A DNA stretch of 64,000 nucleotides, from the NCBI RefSeq assembly GCF_020618475.1, contig NZ_CP085335.1:2542001-2606000 (forward strand), given 5' to 3'. The notes under the pieces are model-generated. The model had not been told where the DNA came from, searched no databases, and saw nothing but the letters and a program-made list of their open reading frames with translations. This document shows, one piece after another, positions 10,444 through 20,235 of the stretch. This DNA comes from Haladaptatus halobius (GTDB taxonomy: Archaea > Halobacteriota > Halobacteria > Halobacteriales > Haladaptataceae). Positions within the stretch are counted from its first letter, which is position 1, and each line of letters starts with the position of its first letter. The position numbers were made by a program, and so were the translations under genes.

Positions 10444-10771
10444 CTATCTTTTCACGGTCTCGTACTGCTCGGTCAGCGCGAGGTACGGTTCGAGGACGCT
10501 CCCGCGTTCGGTGAGCGTGACGGTGTCGCCCTCGACGGTGACGAAGCCCGCGTCTTCGAGCTTCGGGAGGTGACTGTGATAGAGTTGAGCGGACAATCGC
10601 CTCGCGTCGGCATCCGACTGCTCGTGAACGAGTTTCCTCGTGAGGCTCGTCACGGACATGGTTCGTTCGCGTTCGAAGAGTTCTCGGAGCAGGAGTCGTC
10701 GTCGTATGCTAGCGAGCGTAGAGAAGGATGACGGACGGAGGGGGCGTATCGGCGTATTCTGAAGGGTGCAT
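10444..10771 (-). pseudogene. DUF7344 winged-helix protein, frameshifted
   Basis: The intact frame at 10444-10659 (71 residues) holds the C-terminal half of a haloarchaeal winged-helix family, with the signature LYHSHLPKLEDAGFV. The homology continues upstream of its first ATG as TLASIRRRLLLRELFERERT, but no start codon exists in that frame. A start and N-terminal tail (MHPSEYADTPPPSV) lies in the next frame at 10771. A one-base indel near 10700 would join them. Either the gene is inactive or this is a sequence error. The family is thought to be transcriptional regulators. Confidence 0.6.
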
Positions 10772-10940
10772 GTTTTGGAGTGCTAGCTGCGTATCTTGTC
10801 GTGAATCGTGTCCGGTCGCCGACCCACCATCGAGCTACTCTACAGGTAAGCGCGGCGACAATCTGAACGTTAACCTTACAAACCAGGTATTTTATACCAT
10901 TGCGCCGTTCTTTCGACTCCGTTTCATCGTTCTGCCGTCC

Positions 10941-11597
10941 TCATCCCTCTACATCGTCCCTGAGAACCGTGTCCCCGACGAGGCGCGATTGTGCGCGTCG
11001 CAAGCGTTCGGAGACGGACTGTTTGCTAACTCCCAGTTTCGAACTGAGGTCGTCGAGCGTCGCGTCGCGCGGCACCTCGAAGTACCCAGCTTCGTGAGCG
11101 GCGACAAGCGCTTCCCGCTGGGCCTCCGTCAGCTGGAAGACTCCCTCGTCGTCGCTCGGCATGTACAACCGTTTGAGCGAAAATTCGACGCCTTCGTGCT
11201 CGCAAAACTGTTGGAACTCGACCAGCGCAGTTCGGTCGGAAAGTCGGATTCGCCGCCGCCACACGCCCGCTGTCCCGTGACCCGCCATCGGGACGGCACC
11301 CAGCTTCTGGTAGGCGGGGTAGACGGGCAAGATGTTCTCGCGGTCGAGCTGCAATCGGTAGAGCTTCCGGGTGTCGAGATCCTCGATGACCGCGTGCGAC
11401 GCTATCGTGGCATCGCGCCGCAAAGCGTCGGCGAACGCCTCGAAATCGCCGCCGGTCGCCCAGACGATGAACAGCGGGGAGTACCCCGTCGCTACCAGTT
11501 GCTGTTCGAGTTCGACGGTCATCTCCGGAACCGCTTCGAGCGTCGGTGTGAGAACGAGGCCTGGAGCACGAATCGTGAACTCCGCGATGACGCTCAT
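10941..11597 (-). CDS. Bacterio-opsin-activator-like HTH regulator
   Basis: A 218-residue regulator of the Bat-like HTH_10 family. The N-terminal 150 residues form the bacterioopsin-activator-type sensor domain (FTIRAPGLVLTPTLE, then a mixed alpha/beta stretch). The C-terminus holds the HTH_10 helix-turn-helix, LTEAQREALVAAHEAGYFEV through LSSKLGVSKQSVSERLRRAQ. Its signal and targets are unknown. Confidence 0.88.
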   Translation of the reverse strand: MSVIAEFTIRAPGLVLTPTLEAVPEMTVELEQQLVATGYSPLFIVWATGGDFEAFADALRRDATIASHAVIEDLDTRKLYRLQLDRENILPVYPAYQKLGAVPMAGHGTAGVWRRRIRLSDRTALVEFQQFCEHEGVEFSLKRLYMPSDDEGVFQLTEAQREALVAAHEAGYFEVPRDATLDDLSSKLGVSKQSVSERLRRAQSRLVGDTVLRDDVEG

Positions 11598-11635
11598 GAT
11601 CGAGATGACACGTCTTGCACCCTAAGAGCTACTGG

Positions 11636-12094
11636 TCATTCGTCCACTTCGAGCCGGAACTGCTCGTGCTCGCTCGGAGCGTTCAACACGACGCTCGTGT
11701 TGCTCTCTTTGATGTCGGGATCGATGAGCAGTTTCTTTATCTGCTCGTTCATCCCGTCCGTATCCCTGAACTTCCCGATGGCGATGATGTCGTAGTCCCC
11801 CGTCACTTCATAGACGCTTATCATCTGATCGTGGTCTTGCAGCCGTTCGGTCACCTCCGGCAGCGCGTTCCCTTCGACCTTCAGCTGGACGATGGCCGTC
11901 ACGTCATACCCCAGCGCGTCGTAATCGACGCGAGGAGTGTACCCCTGAATGACACCTTTTTCTTCTAAATCCGTCAGATGATTCGAGATGGTTGTCACCG
12001 ACACGTCTAGCTTCTCGGCGAGACTTCGCAAACTTGCTCGACCGTCACCGAGTAGCTCGTTTACCAGTTCAGCATCCAGATTTTCGTACGTCAT
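11636..12094 (-). CDS. lrp: Lrp/AsnC family transcriptional regulator
   Basis: A 152-residue Lrp/AsnC protein: N-terminal winged HTH ([20 protein letters not shown]) and C-terminal RAM effector domain ([36 protein letters not shown]). It is divergent from the glutamine synthetase gene, the classic haloarchaeal arrangement in which the Lrp protein controls glnA. ATG 12094 ([10 protein letters not shown]) is chosen over an upstream start in the promoter region. A TTAAATT box at about 12122-12128 would place its transcript start near the ATG. Confidence 0.93.
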   Translation of the reverse strand: MTYENLDAELVNELLGDGRASLRSLAEKLDVSVTTISNHLTDLEEKGVIQGYTPRVDYDALGYDVTAIVQLKVEGNALPEVTERLQDHDQMISVYEVTGDYDIIAIGKFRDTDGMNEQIKKLLIDPDIKESNTSVVLNAPSEHEQFRLEVDE

Positions 12095-12218
12095 TACACC
12101 AACCAACCCGCTCCTCACATTAGAATTTAACGAATACCCAATTCTGGGCAAAAATTGCACAATTGACCAACCGTTACTGTTTTAATGGTGGATGTATTTG
12201 CGTATGGTGTCGATAAAG
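12095..12218. promoter_or_regulatory. Divergent lrp-glnA control region
   Basis: The AT-rich region between lrp and glnA carries a partial inverted repeat CAATT-N9-AATTG, followed by a further CACAATTG, within about 12138-12165. This is a candidate Lrp-binding region. Boxes for the two genes lie at about 12122 (minus strand) and 12178-12184 (TTTTAA, plus strand). The operator assignment is inference from position. Confidence 0.4.
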
Positions 12219-13589
12219 ATGACGGATGGAAATATTGCCACCAAGAAAGAGGTCGGTTTATCGAAAGAGGAGCAGGAGGTGCTCGACGAGATCGAGCGCG
12301 AGAACGTCGATTTCGTTCGGCTCCAGTTCACCGACATCACGGGAACGGTCAAGAACGTCAGCATACCGGCCCATCAAGTCGAGAAGGCGTTCGACGAGGG
12401 GATCTGGTTCGACGGCTCGTCCATCGAAGGGTTCGCCCGCATCCAGGAGAGCGACATGCGACTCGACCCCGACCCGTCGACGTTCACCGTTCTCCCGTGG
12501 CGTTCCGACGGAGACACCGCGAGCGCCCGCCTCATCTGCGACGTGGTGAACACCGATGGGACGCCGTTCGACGGTGGCCCACGTCAGGTGTTGAAGCGCG
12601 TCCTCTCGAAGGCGAGGGAGATGGGCTACACCGTCAGCATCGGTCCGGAACCCGAGTTCTTCCTGTTTGAGAAGGACGAAGAAGGAAAGGCGACGACCGT
12701 CCCGCACGACTCCGGCGGCTACTTCGACCTCGCACCGAAGGACATGGCGAGCGACGTGCGTCGGGAAGTTATCTTCACGCTGGAGCAGATGGGCTTCGAA
12801 ATCGAAGCCAGCCACCACGAGGTCGCGGACGGCCAGCACGAGATCAACTTCAAGTACGACGACGCGCTCTCGGCCGCAGACAACATCGCCACCTTCCGGG
12901 CCGTGGTTCGCGCCGTCGCCGAGCAGAACGGCATCCATGCCACGTTCATGCCCAAGCCCATCGCCGAGATAAACGGATCGGGGATGCACGCCCACATCAG
13001 CCTCTTCGACGAAGACGGCAACACCTTCGCCGACGACGAGGACGAGTTCAACCTCTCGGAGACGGCGTACAAGTTCATGGGCGGCGTCCTCGAACACGCC
13101 CCGGCGTTCACCGCCATCACCAACCCGACCATCAACTCCTACAAGCGCCTCATCCCTGGGTACGAGGCACCGGTCTACATCGCGTGGAGCGATGTGAACC
13201 GATCGGCGCTCATTCGCGTCCCGGACGCCGCCGGAACGAGTTCGCGCTTCGAGATCCGCAGTCCCGACCCGTCGTGCAACCCCTATCTCGCACTGGCGGT
13301 CATAATCGAAGCCGGTCTGGACGGAATCGAGAACGATATCGACCCCGGTACCCCCGTCCGCGACGATATCTACGAGTTCGACGAGGAGAAGCGGGAAGAA
13401 CACGGTATCACGCTCCTCCCCGGACGACTCATGGATGCGCTAGACGCGCTCGAGGCCGACGAGGTCGTGTGCGAAGCCCTCGGCGACCACGTCACCGAGA
13501 AGTTCATCGAAGCGAAGCAGTCCGAGTACGACGAGTACAAGACCTACGTCTCCGGCTGGGAGAAAGCGAAGTACCTGGAGAAGTTCTGA
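12219..13589 (+). CDS. glnA: Glutamine synthetase type I
   Basis: A 456-residue GSI enzyme condensing glutamate and ammonia with ATP, the main ammonia-assimilation step. Family motifs: [17 protein letters not shown] at the N-terminus, [22 protein letters not shown], the ATP region [12 protein letters not shown], and [23 protein letters not shown] 12219 ([10 protein letters not shown]) fits the family length; ATG 12204 and 12192 are in-frame alternatives. Expected to be under the neighbouring Lrp regulator. Confidence 0.96.
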   Translation: MTDGNIATKKEVGLSKEEQEVLDEIERENVDFVRLQFTDITGTVKNVSIPAHQVEKAFDEGIWFDGSSIEGFARIQESDMRLDPDPSTFTVLPWRSDGDTASARLICDVVNTDGTPFDGGPRQVLKRVLSKAREMGYTVSIGPEPEFFLFEKDEEGKATTVPHDSGGYFDLAPKDMASDVRREVIFTLEQMGFEIEASHHEVADGQHEINFKYDDALSAADNIATFRAVVRAVAEQNGIHATFMPKPIAEINGSGMHAHISLFDEDGNTFADDEDEFNLSETAYKFMGGVLEHAPAFTAITNPTINSYKRLIPGYEAPVYIAWSDVNRSALIRVPDAAGTSSRFEIRSPDPSCNPYLALAVIIEAGLDGIENDIDPGTPVRDDIYEFDEEKREEHGITLLPGRLMDALDALEADEVVCEALGDHVTEKFIEAKQSEYDEYKTYVSGWEKAKYLEKF

Positions 13590-13631
13590 GCCAGTCGCCG
13601 CGAACCCTTCTTTCACGAATCGGCTCGTCAC

Positions 13632-14468
13632 TTACCGGCCCAACCGACGACGTACGGAACCGACGACGCGCGGATAGGCGAGGATACCCCCTTGGGAGAC
13701 GGCGTTGATGACGAACACCGCGGGGAGCGGGAGCGACAGACGGAGGCCCGCGTACGTCAACGCACCGAGCATCAGTAAACCGACGACCGCCGCGACGGAA
13801 CCGACCCGGGCGTTCAGCGGGTGATCCATCGTGAACCACGCTAGCAGCGCGCCGGTCGTACCGCCGAACGCGGCGACGGAGTCGACCGTCCAGTTCCGCG
13901 GCGCGACGAGCACTGCGACGACCATCGCCGCGAACGCAATTCCGGTGGCGAGCGCGAACGTCGGCCGCGTTCGCCAGTTCAGGCCGCGAACCACGACGAC
14001 GAGGTAGACGAGCCCGACGACGACGCCGACGACCACGTCGACGGCGAAGTGAACGCCGATGACGAGCCGCGATAGCGCGACCAGCGCGACGACGACGGCC
14101 GCGACCGCCACCCGGATGCGGTGGTGGGCGCGCTCGATAGACAGCGCCAGTAATCCCCAGACGACCGTCGAACCTATCGCGTGACCGCTCGGGAAACCGT
14201 AGCCCGACGCGTGGGCGAACTGGAACGCTTCGGGCGGACGCGGCAGGCCGAACAGCCCCTTCAACAGGAGCGTCAGCGCGAGCGCGCCGAGGGTCGCGGC
14301 GAGGACGAAACCCCACCGCTCGCGGTCGTCGCCGAACCAGTAGAGCAACGAGAGGAGGACGAAGAGGAACCACGCGTCCCCGAGTTGCGTCACGTACACA
14401 AACGCCTCGGGTGCCCACCCCGGCAGAATCTCGCGGAGAAGTTCGACGATGCCCCAACCTCTCGACAT
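13632..14468 (-). CDS. PAP2-superfamily membrane phosphatase
   Basis: A 278-residue membrane protein of the PAP2 (type 2 phosphatidic acid phosphatase) family. All three catalytic motifs are present: LKGLFGLPRPP (K-x6-RP), PSGHA, and SRLVIGVHFAVD (SR-x5-H-x3-D). Several hydrophobic helices follow. The substrate is probably a lipid or isoprenoid phosphate. ATG 14468 lies two bases beyond the stop of the BrkB-like gene, so the two are surely co-transcribed. Confidence 0.92.
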   Translation of the reverse strand: MSRGWGIVELLREILPGWAPEAFVYVTQLGDAWFLFVLLSLLYWFGDDRERWGFVLAATLGALALTLLLKGLFGLPRPPEAFQFAHASGYGFPSGHAIGSTVVWGLLALSIERAHHRIRVAVAAVVVALVALSRLVIGVHFAVDVVVGVVVGLVYLVVVVRGLNWRTRPTFALATGIAFAAMVVAVLVAPRNWTVDSVAAFGGTTGALLAWFTMDHPLNARVGSVAAVVGLLMLGALTYAGLRLSLPLPAVFVINAVSQGGILAYPRVVGSVRRRLGR

Positions 14469-14470
14469 GG

Positions 14471-15709
14471 TTACGAACGCCAGTCTCGAATGCGCCCGCC
14501 GACGCGCGCCGGAACGCTCACTGCGTTGACACCGAAACCGACGAGCACCATGAGGGTGTAGAGGCCGAGCGTCGAGAGCCAGATGATCAGCATCGCGCCG
14601 ATGGCCCAACCGCTTTCGAGCCAGCGGAACGCGGCGACCGTCATCGCCGTCCCGTACAAAAGAACGAGATACGGACCCCATCCGCGTGCGTGTCCGCGAC
14701 GCATGCGACTGCGGACGTACCGTTTTAGCTCCGATTCCAGTTCGGGTTTCTGAACTGTGCGCTCGTCGACATCGTGCTCGAACTCCTCGAACTCCGACCG
14801 AAGACGTTCCACGTCGTCGTGCAGTTCAAGGATGTCCGGTGCGGACTGCTCTGTATCGTCGGTCATGTACTCTCCTCGGTCTTCCTGCTGTCTTTTCTTG
14901 GTTTCCCCCGCGTCTTTAGTTTTCCTGTACCCTCGTCCGGCGAGGACGGCGTTCACGACCACGCCGAGCAGGATGAGTATCGCTCCGAAGTAGAGCCACC
15001 ATACGAGCAAGAGCGCACCGCCGAGCACGTCGAACGCGGTAAACTGACTCAGCGAGACGTACACCTGAAAGAACGCTTGCAGGGCCGTCAAGCCGACCGT
15101 CGCCACCGCCGTGCCGGGAAGCGCCTCCCGAATCGTGAGTTTGGTGTCCGGGAAGACGTAGTACAATGGGAGGAAGATCGGCACGAGCGCGAGCAGGAGG
15201 ACGAGGGAGGTGAGGGTTTCCACGAACGGAAGCCACGGAAGCGACGAGAGGACGATGTTGACGAGAGCGATACCCACGACCGCGAGCGCGATGACCGCGA
15301 GTACGATGAGCGCGTCGGTCAACGTCTCGACGAACGATTCCTCGGCGTCCTCGTCGTAGATGCGCGAAAACGCTTCGTCGAGGCCGCGGAACACGCGAAG
15401 CGTCCCCCACGTGAGGACGAGGACGCCGACGGCCGTCGCACCGCCCCGACCGGAGACATCCGTGAGGGCGTTCTCGACGACCCGATTCGCCTTCGGCGAA
15501 AGATAGCTCTGGACGGTCGCGAGGATATCGTTGGCGAACGTCTTCCCGCCGACGAACGACGCGAGCGCGAGCGCCAACAACAGGGCGGGGAGTATCGAAA
15601 CGAACGCGTAGTAGGCGATTCCGGCCGCGAGAAACGTTATCTCCTGTTCACGTGCCCGTTCGGCGATTTCGCGCGCGGTTGCTCGGAGAGTCACGTGCGC
15701 TATTTCCAC
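14471..15709 (-). CDS. YihY/BrkB family inner-membrane protein
   Basis: A 412-residue protein with six hydrophobic helices in the first 280 residues (AGIAYYAFVSILPALLLALA near the start is typical of YihY/BrkB), a charged linker with a short coiled coil (LHDDVERLRSEFEEFEHD), and two more helices at the C-terminus. The bacterial homologue was once called RNase BN, but that is not supported; the function is unknown. Middle gene of a trm1-BrkB-PAP2 operon. Confidence 0.88.
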   Translation of the reverse strand: MEIAHVTLRATAREIAERAREQEITFLAAGIAYYAFVSILPALLLALALASFVGGKTFANDILATVQSYLSPKANRVVENALTDVSGRGGATAVGVLVLTWGTLRVFRGLDEAFSRIYDEDAEESFVETLTDALIVLAVIALAVVGIALVNIVLSSLPWLPFVETLTSLVLLLALVPIFLPLYYVFPDTKLTIREALPGTAVATVGLTALQAFFQVYVSLSQFTAFDVLGGALLLVWWLYFGAILILLGVVVNAVLAGRGYRKTKDAGETKKRQQEDRGEYMTDDTEQSAPDILELHDDVERLRSEFEEFEHDVDERTVQKPELESELKRYVRSRMRRGHARGWGPYLVLLYGTAMTVAAFRWLESGWAIGAMLIIWLSTLGLYTLMVLVGFGVNAVSVPARVGGRIRDWRS

Positions 15710-15730
15710 GAAATCGCACTAAAAATTTCG

Positions 15731-16837
15731 CTACGGTCGCGTGGCGGTTCGGATCTCCGCGACGCTCGCGGGCGTCTTGAACGTCGTTCCGCCGTAGTGC
15801 GTGCGCGAAGCTTCGTAGCCTGCGTCCTGAAGTCGGGTCAGGAACTCGTCCATCCCGGAGGCGGAGCGCGACCACTCCTTGCAGAGGCGGTGTTGGTCGT
15901 AGTGGGTCGGTTCGTGGAGTTCGCCTTCGAGCGCGTCCAGAAGCTTTCTCGCGCGGTTCGCGGTTCCCATCTCCTCGGTCACCTCCTCGCGGACGCCGGC
16001 GACAAACTCGGCGTTGTGGGTCGCCCCGAGCCAGACCGGCCCCGCGGTGACGACGCGATTGCTCTCGCAGGCCGGACAGATTTCGGGGGGGGCGGCGACG
16101 AGTCCGTAGTCGTACTCGCGGTGGAGGCAGTCCTCGCAGTGGTAGAGGTGGCCCAGTTCGTCGACGGCGGCGTTCGCGTCGGTCGCGCTGTGGTCGAGTT
16201 CGAGGTACGTCCGGACGTAGTGGTTCGTCGCGTGAGTGAGGATGGGCGTGACGCCTGCGTCGTACCGGGCGGCGGTGCGTGCGAGCGCGGAGAGGAGGAT
16301 GCGGACGCCCATTTCGGCGTGGTAATCGGTGTTCCGCGGAATCGCGCCGTACTTTCTGACTCCGCTGTGAAAGTGCGCGCCGCAGAGCGGTGCGGTGTCG
16401 GTCGCCGTGACGCAGACGAGGTCGCGAGTGTTTGCGAAGGCGGCGTCCACGAAGGGAATCGGCGTCCCGAAGGGGTCGATGTCCACCACGTCGAACACCG
16501 ACTCGTGCATGAGCGCGTTGGCGTTCTGGTGAACCACCTCCCCGGCGAGGTCGTTGCGCTCGAAGTTCGCTCGGCAGAGTTTGACCGCCTCGGGGTCGAT
16601 GTCCGCGCAGGTCGCGTCCCAGTCGTTCGCCGCGGCGCGAACCCCGCGAACCCCGGAGGCGGCCATCGCGTCGAGGTAGCTCTCCGCCCGCGGTTCGCAG
16701 TCGCGGTAGGTTCGCAGGACGGCCACCGTCAGGTCGCGGTTCAACTCCTGTACCGGGTTGAAAAATACGTCGTCGGTGATGCGCTTTCCCTCCTGTTCGG
16801 GGACGGCCACCTCGACGCCTCCTTCGCAGACGTTCAT
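15731..16837 (-). CDS. trm1: tRNA (guanine-26 N2)-dimethyltransferase
   Basis: A 368-residue SAM-dependent enzyme that makes m2,2G26 in tRNA. Visible: [19 protein letters not shown], the SAM-binding [10 protein letters not shown], the catalytic-loop region [17 protein letters not shown], the NYH-region [13 protein letters not shown], and a zinc-ribbon CEDC...CPAC in the C-terminal half. ATG 16837 ([10 protein letters not shown]) is the likely start. First gene of a three-gene minus-strand run with the BrkB and PAP2 genes. Confidence 0.95.
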   Translation of the reverse strand: MNVCEGGVEVAVPEQEGKRITDDVFFNPVQELNRDLTVAVLRTYRDCEPRAESYLDAMAASGVRGVRAAANDWDATCADIDPEAVKLCRANFERNDLAGEVVHQNANALMHESVFDVVDIDPFGTPIPFVDAAFANTRDLVCVTATDTAPLCGAHFHSGVRKYGAIPRNTDYHAEMGVRILLSALARTAARYDAGVTPILTHATNHYVRTYLELDHSATDANAAVDELGHLYHCEDCLHREYDYGLVAAPPEICPACESNRVVTAGPVWLGATHNAEFVAGVREEVTEEMGTANRARKLLDALEGELHEPTHYDQHRLCKEWSRSASGMDEFLTRLQDAGYEASRTHYGGTTFKTPASVAEIRTATRP

Positions 16838-17045
16838 GGTTCGGAGTCGGGGTCGTGGCGCGAAAAACGGTGCGGAACACACCGCGACAACGCGCCGCAA
16901 CCGAGGACGTTTTCCGGTGGTGGCCGGCGAGCGAAGCCCTCGGCGGGCGTGACCGCGCTTGAGTCGATCTCGTCGGACGTTCTGAAGGCGAGACGAACGA
17001 CCGCTGTTAGCGACCGGAACGGGTTTATTTCATCCGTTCGAACCG

Positions 17046-17453
17046 ATGGACCGTGTCCCCCGAGAGTCGTCTATTGCGTCGTCCGCGCTCGTCCGAGGAG
17101 GGGACGCCGTGACCCCCGTCGAGCGGTGGCAGGGCGAACTGGCCGACGTCGGAAAGCTCACCCCGGCGGTCGTCCAGCGCATCCTCGCGGTTCACGACGA
17201 CCGAGGGCGGCAGGCCATCGAGGCGGTTTCCGAGCGACGGGTCAAGGAGTACCGCGATTTCGTTGTCGTCGTCGGCTTCGAAGATGAGTACATCGTCGAG
17301 GATGGCTGTACGTGCAGGGATAGCGAATACAATCTCGACCCGGACGACCCGACCGAGCTGTGCTGGCACGTTCTAGCCGCGGAAATCGCCCGTCGAGTCG
17401 ATGCGGTCGACCACCACGACATGTGGTACTCGGACGTGCGCGAGTTTATGTAA
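17046..17453 (+). CDS. SWIM-type zinc-finger protein, conserved in haloarchaea
   Basis: A protein of up to 135 residues with a SWIM-like metal motif: CTC at about residue 89, then about 16 residues on, CWH, in the context VVGFEDEYIVEDG and ending HDMWYSDVREFM. SWIM domains bind DNA or protein partners. A TTTATT box at 17024-17029 is only about 20 bases before ATG 17046, so translation may begin later, for example at GTG 17109 (MTPVERWQGE). It is convergent with hisH, eight bases apart. Confidence 0.8.
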   Translation: MDRVPRESSIASSALVRGGDAVTPVERWQGELADVGKLTPAVVQRILAVHDDRGRQAIEAVSERRVKEYRDFVVVVGFEDEYIVEDGCTCRDSEYNLDPDDPTELCWHVLAAEIARRVDAVDHHDMWYSDVREFM

Positions 17454-17461
17454 GGAGACGC

Positions 17462-18136
17462 TTACTGCTGAACTCGGTTCCCGGCGCAGATTTCGACGAA
17501 GTTTCTGAGGATTCGAAGACCCGTCTCGCCGCTCTTTTCGGGGTGGAACTGGGTGCCGAAGACGGTACCCGATTCGTCGGCGATGATACTCGGGAATCGA
17601 GTTCCGTAATCGGTCGTCGCGATGGTGGCCTCCTCGTCGTCGGGCACGGCGTAGTACGAGTGGACGAAGTAGGCGTACTCGCCGTCGACGCCGTCCACGA
17701 GCGGGTGGTCACGCTCCACCGACAATTCGTTCCAACCCATGTGCGGAACTTTCTGTCTGTCGGCGAACCGAACGTTCGTCCCCGGAATCAGGTCGAGTCC
17801 GGTCACGTCGCCCTCTCCGGCGTGTTCGGCTTCCTCGCTCGTCGTCAACAGCATCTGCATCCCGAGGCAGATGCCGAACACCGGCGTTCTGCCTCGCGCG
17901 GCGTCGGCGAGCGCGTCTCGATATGGATCGGCGTTTTCAACCCCCTCGCGGAACGCTCCCACGCCCGGGAGGACGATACCGTCCGCCGTCTCGAACATGG
18001 CGGGGTCGTCGGACACCTCGACGCTCGCTCCCGCGCGTTCGAGTCCCTTGACGGCGCTCCTGAGATTGCCGAGTCCGTAATCGACCACGACGACCGACGC
18101 CGCCCGTTCGTTCTGGTCGGAGAGAGTCGCGTCCAT
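17462..18136 (-). CDS. hisH: Imidazole glycerol phosphate synthase subunit HisH
   Basis: A 224-residue glutaminase subunit that feeds ammonia to HisF in histidine biosynthesis. The class I amidotransferase triad is visible: nucleophile Cys in FGICLGMQML and His/Glu in FGTQFHPEKSGETGL. The oxyanion-strand PGVGAFREG is present. The other his genes are not in this window, which is normal for haloarchaea. Confidence 0.96.
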   Translation of the reverse strand: MDATLSDQNERAASVVVVDYGLGNLRSAVKGLERAGASVEVSDDPAMFETADGIVLPGVGAFREGVENADPYRDALADAARGRTPVFGICLGMQMLLTTSEEAEHAGEGDVTGLDLIPGTNVRFADRQKVPHMGWNELSVERDHPLVDGVDGEYAYFVHSYYAVPDDEEATIATTDYGTRFPSIIADESGTVFGTQFHPEKSGETGLRILRNFVEICAGNRVQQ

Positions 18137-18198
18137 GGTCGCGGATACGAACTAAGCGTGCAAGTTCCTTCCGCTTCGGGAACCCTCACCGCCGTACT

Positions 18199-18357
18199 AT
18201 GTCGTTGGTCGTCCTCATCGTCGTGACCGTCGAACTGCACTCCTCGCGCATCCGCGCGCGCCTCCGTCCGGGCGAGCACGAGAGCGCGGGACTGCTCGAA
18301 TCCGTCAGCAATCTCGGCGACGCGAACCGGTGGTTCGGCACGAGCGAGGGGAACTGA
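18199..18357 (+). CDS. Possible small protein or gene remnant
   Basis: An open frame of 52 codons starting ATG 18199 (MSLVVLIVVTVELHSSR) and ending NRWFGTSEGN. It has a hydrophobic start and a charged remainder. I cannot assign it. No convincing promoter precedes it, and it lies next to a degraded kinase gene, so it may be a remnant. Confidence 0.25.
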   Translation: MSLVVLIVVTVELHSSRIRARLRPGEHESAGLLESVSNLGDANRWFGTSEGN

Positions 18358-18411
18358 CGCTTTCCGCCGTTCGTCACTACGTTTAAATAATTCCTGCTGG
18401 TGAGTACGTTC

Positions 18412-18836
18412 ATGGATTCCTCGCCCTCCTCGCTCTCCAGACGCGGCTTTCTGACGACCTCGGGCACGCTCGGCGCGTCCGACCGCGACGGACGCGCCGA
18501 GACGACCACCGAGTCCCCCGCCGAAGACGCGCCGGAACCGGAGTGGACGGTTTCCGGGTCGCGGGTGCTGGCGCGGACGGGGGCGCTGGCGGCGGGGCCG
18601 ACGAACGAACCGACGTGTACCGCCTCGGTGCGATTGCGTACTTCATCGTGACCGGCGAGGCTCCCGTCAACGTCTCGCCGGGCGAAATCCATCGAACGTT
18701 CCGGCGAACCGACCCGACGCTCCCGCGAGCGTTGGGCGAGGTGGTATCGACCGCGATGGCCGACGACCCGGCCGACCGGTACGAGTCGATCGTGAAATTC
18801 GACGATATGCTCCGGTGGGCGGCGTTCCGCGCTTGA
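18412..18836 (+). pseudogene. Remnant of secreted/kinase-domain protein
   Basis: The first frame begins MDSSPSSLSRRGFLTTSG, a twin-arginine signal start, with a fine TATA box (TTTAAATAA, 18382-18390) 27 bases upstream. The next frame, joined around 18600, carries the C-lobe of a eukaryote-like Ser/Thr kinase: RTDVYRLGAIAYFIVTGEAP, then LPRALGEVVSTAMADDPADR. The nucleotide-binding lobe and catalytic loop are missing, so this is an internally deleted and frameshifted remnant. Some haloarchaeal proteins combine kinase and PQQ-repeat domains, which could be the source. Confidence 0.6.
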
Positions 18837-18894
18837 GTCGCCCGGGAAAGAACGAAATAGCTCCGAACCGTTTTCCGGTCGGGGGATTTCAAAT

Positions 18895-20169
18895 TTGGTC
18901 ACCGTGCTGCTAGCGGTCGGATTGCTCGTCGCCGCGTTCGTGGGATACAACATCGGCGGTTCCTCTACGGGGGTCGCGTTCGGCCCAGCCGTGGGAAGTC
19001 GAATCATTGGAAAGGTCGGGGCGGCGGCGCTCTTCACCGGCTTCGCGCTTTGGGGCGGTTGGACGGTCGGGCGGAACGTCATCGAGACCATGAGCGAGGG
19101 AATCGTCCCGGCGAGTCAGTTCACCCTGGAGTCAAGCATCGTCGTGCTCTTTTTCGCCGGCTTCGCGCTCCTCATCTCGAACCTCTACGGCGTGCCCGCG
19201 TCCACATCGATGACCGCCGTGGGAGCTATCGCCGGACTCGGTCTCGCCACCGACTCGCTGAACGAGTCGCTCATGTTCACCATCGTCTCGGCGTGGATCG
19301 TCGCGCCCTTGCTGGCGTTCGCGGTCGGACTGTTCATCGGGCGATACCTGTACCCACACTTGGAAGTCCGAGTCACGTTCGCCCGAATCCAAGACCGGTT
19401 GATTCGAATCGATCGCTCCGGGGCGGTTCCGCGACCCGTACTCGGGATCGGGGTCAGCGCGCGCGACGTGGTCGGGTCGGTTTCGGTGCTTCTCATCGCC
19501 TGTTACATGGGTTTCAGCGCGGGCGCGTCGAACGCGGCGAACGCGGTCGCGCCGCTCGTCGGGAACGGGTCGATCACCATCGAACAGGGAATCCTGCTCG
19601 CCATCGGAGCCATCGGCCTCGGCGGGTTCACCATCGCTCGCCGAACCCTCGCCACCGTCGGCGAAGGAATCACCGACCTACCGATTTTAGCGGCGCTCAT
19701 CGTCTCGCTCATCGGAGCGACCGTCATCACCGTTCTCTCGCGCCTCGGCATCCCGGCGAGCCTCGCGGTGAGTACCACCTCCTGTATCATCGGGCTGGGC
19801 TGGGGTCGCGCCAGTCGCGCGGTGACCGTCGCCGAGATGGCGGAGACCGCCGTGACGAGCGATCCGACGCCGGACGCCGACCTCTCGGCAGGCGCGCTCA
19901 TCGCCGAGACGAGCGAAACCGATGCTCCGCCTGGCCCGACCATCGGCGAGGTCGCGGAGGGCGAGGTGCCAGCCACGCCCACGTCGCGCGACGGCGGCGA
20001 GACGCCCGTGGTTCCGCCCATCGGCGAAGAGGATATCGAAGAACTGACGGCGGAGAGCCTCTTCGACCCCGCGGCGACGAGTCGAATCGTCGTGCTGTGG
20101 ATTCTCTCCCCGACCCTCTCGGCGGTCGGCTCCTACGTCCTCTTCGAGTTCGTCCTGGGGACGGGCTAA
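18895..20169 (+). CDS. PiT-family inorganic phosphate transporter
   Basis: A 424-residue membrane transporter of the PiT family (phosphate, cation-coupled). The duplicated PiT signature is recognisable as GYNIGGSSTGVAFGPAVG near the N-terminus and GASNAANAVAPLVG in the middle. About ten hydrophobic helices occur, interrupted by an acidic loop (residues about 320-395) before a final helix. The start is TTG 18895 or GTG 18904; no ATG fits. Confidence 0.92.
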   Translation: MVTVLLAVGLLVAAFVGYNIGGSSTGVAFGPAVGSRIIGKVGAAALFTGFALWGGWTVGRNVIETMSEGIVPASQFTLESSIVVLFFAGFALLISNLYGVPASTSMTAVGAIAGLGLATDSLNESLMFTIVSAWIVAPLLAFAVGLFIGRYLYPHLEVRVTFARIQDRLIRIDRSGAVPRPVLGIGVSARDVVGSVSVLLIACYMGFSAGASNAANAVAPLVGNGSITIEQGILLAIGAIGLGGFTIARRTLATVGEGITDLPILAALIVSLIGATVITVLSRLGIPASLAVSTTSCIIGLGWGRASRAVTVAEMAETAVTSDPTPDADLSAGALIAETSETDAPPGPTIGEVAEGEVPATPTSRDGGETPVVPPIGEEDIEELTAESLFDPAATSRIVVLWILSPTLSAVGSYVLFEFVLGTG

Positions 20170-20214
20170 GTCCTTCGCCGCTCGTGGCAGAAAGAGAGAA
20201 AATCGCTTTACTAG

Positions 20215-20234
20215 CTCGCGGTCGTCCCCGCGAG
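20215..20234 (+). promoter_or_regulatory. Inverted repeat abutting the uspA start codon
   Basis: CTCGCGG at 20215-20221 and CCGCGAG at 20228-20234 form a perfect 7-base inverted repeat with a 6-base loop, ending one base before ATG 20236. A TATA-like CTTTAC at about 20206-20211 sits 26 bases before the ATG. The repeat therefore covers the expected transcription start and could be an operator or an mRNA 5' hairpin. Confidence 0.45.
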
Positions 20235-20235
20235 T

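Noticed and set aside
14774..17287. Very long plus-strand open frame (over 800 codons)
   Set aside because: It is antisense to trm1 and the BrkB gene, whose products are clear families. Its product is low-complexity and Arg/Glu-rich, a usual high-GC shadow.
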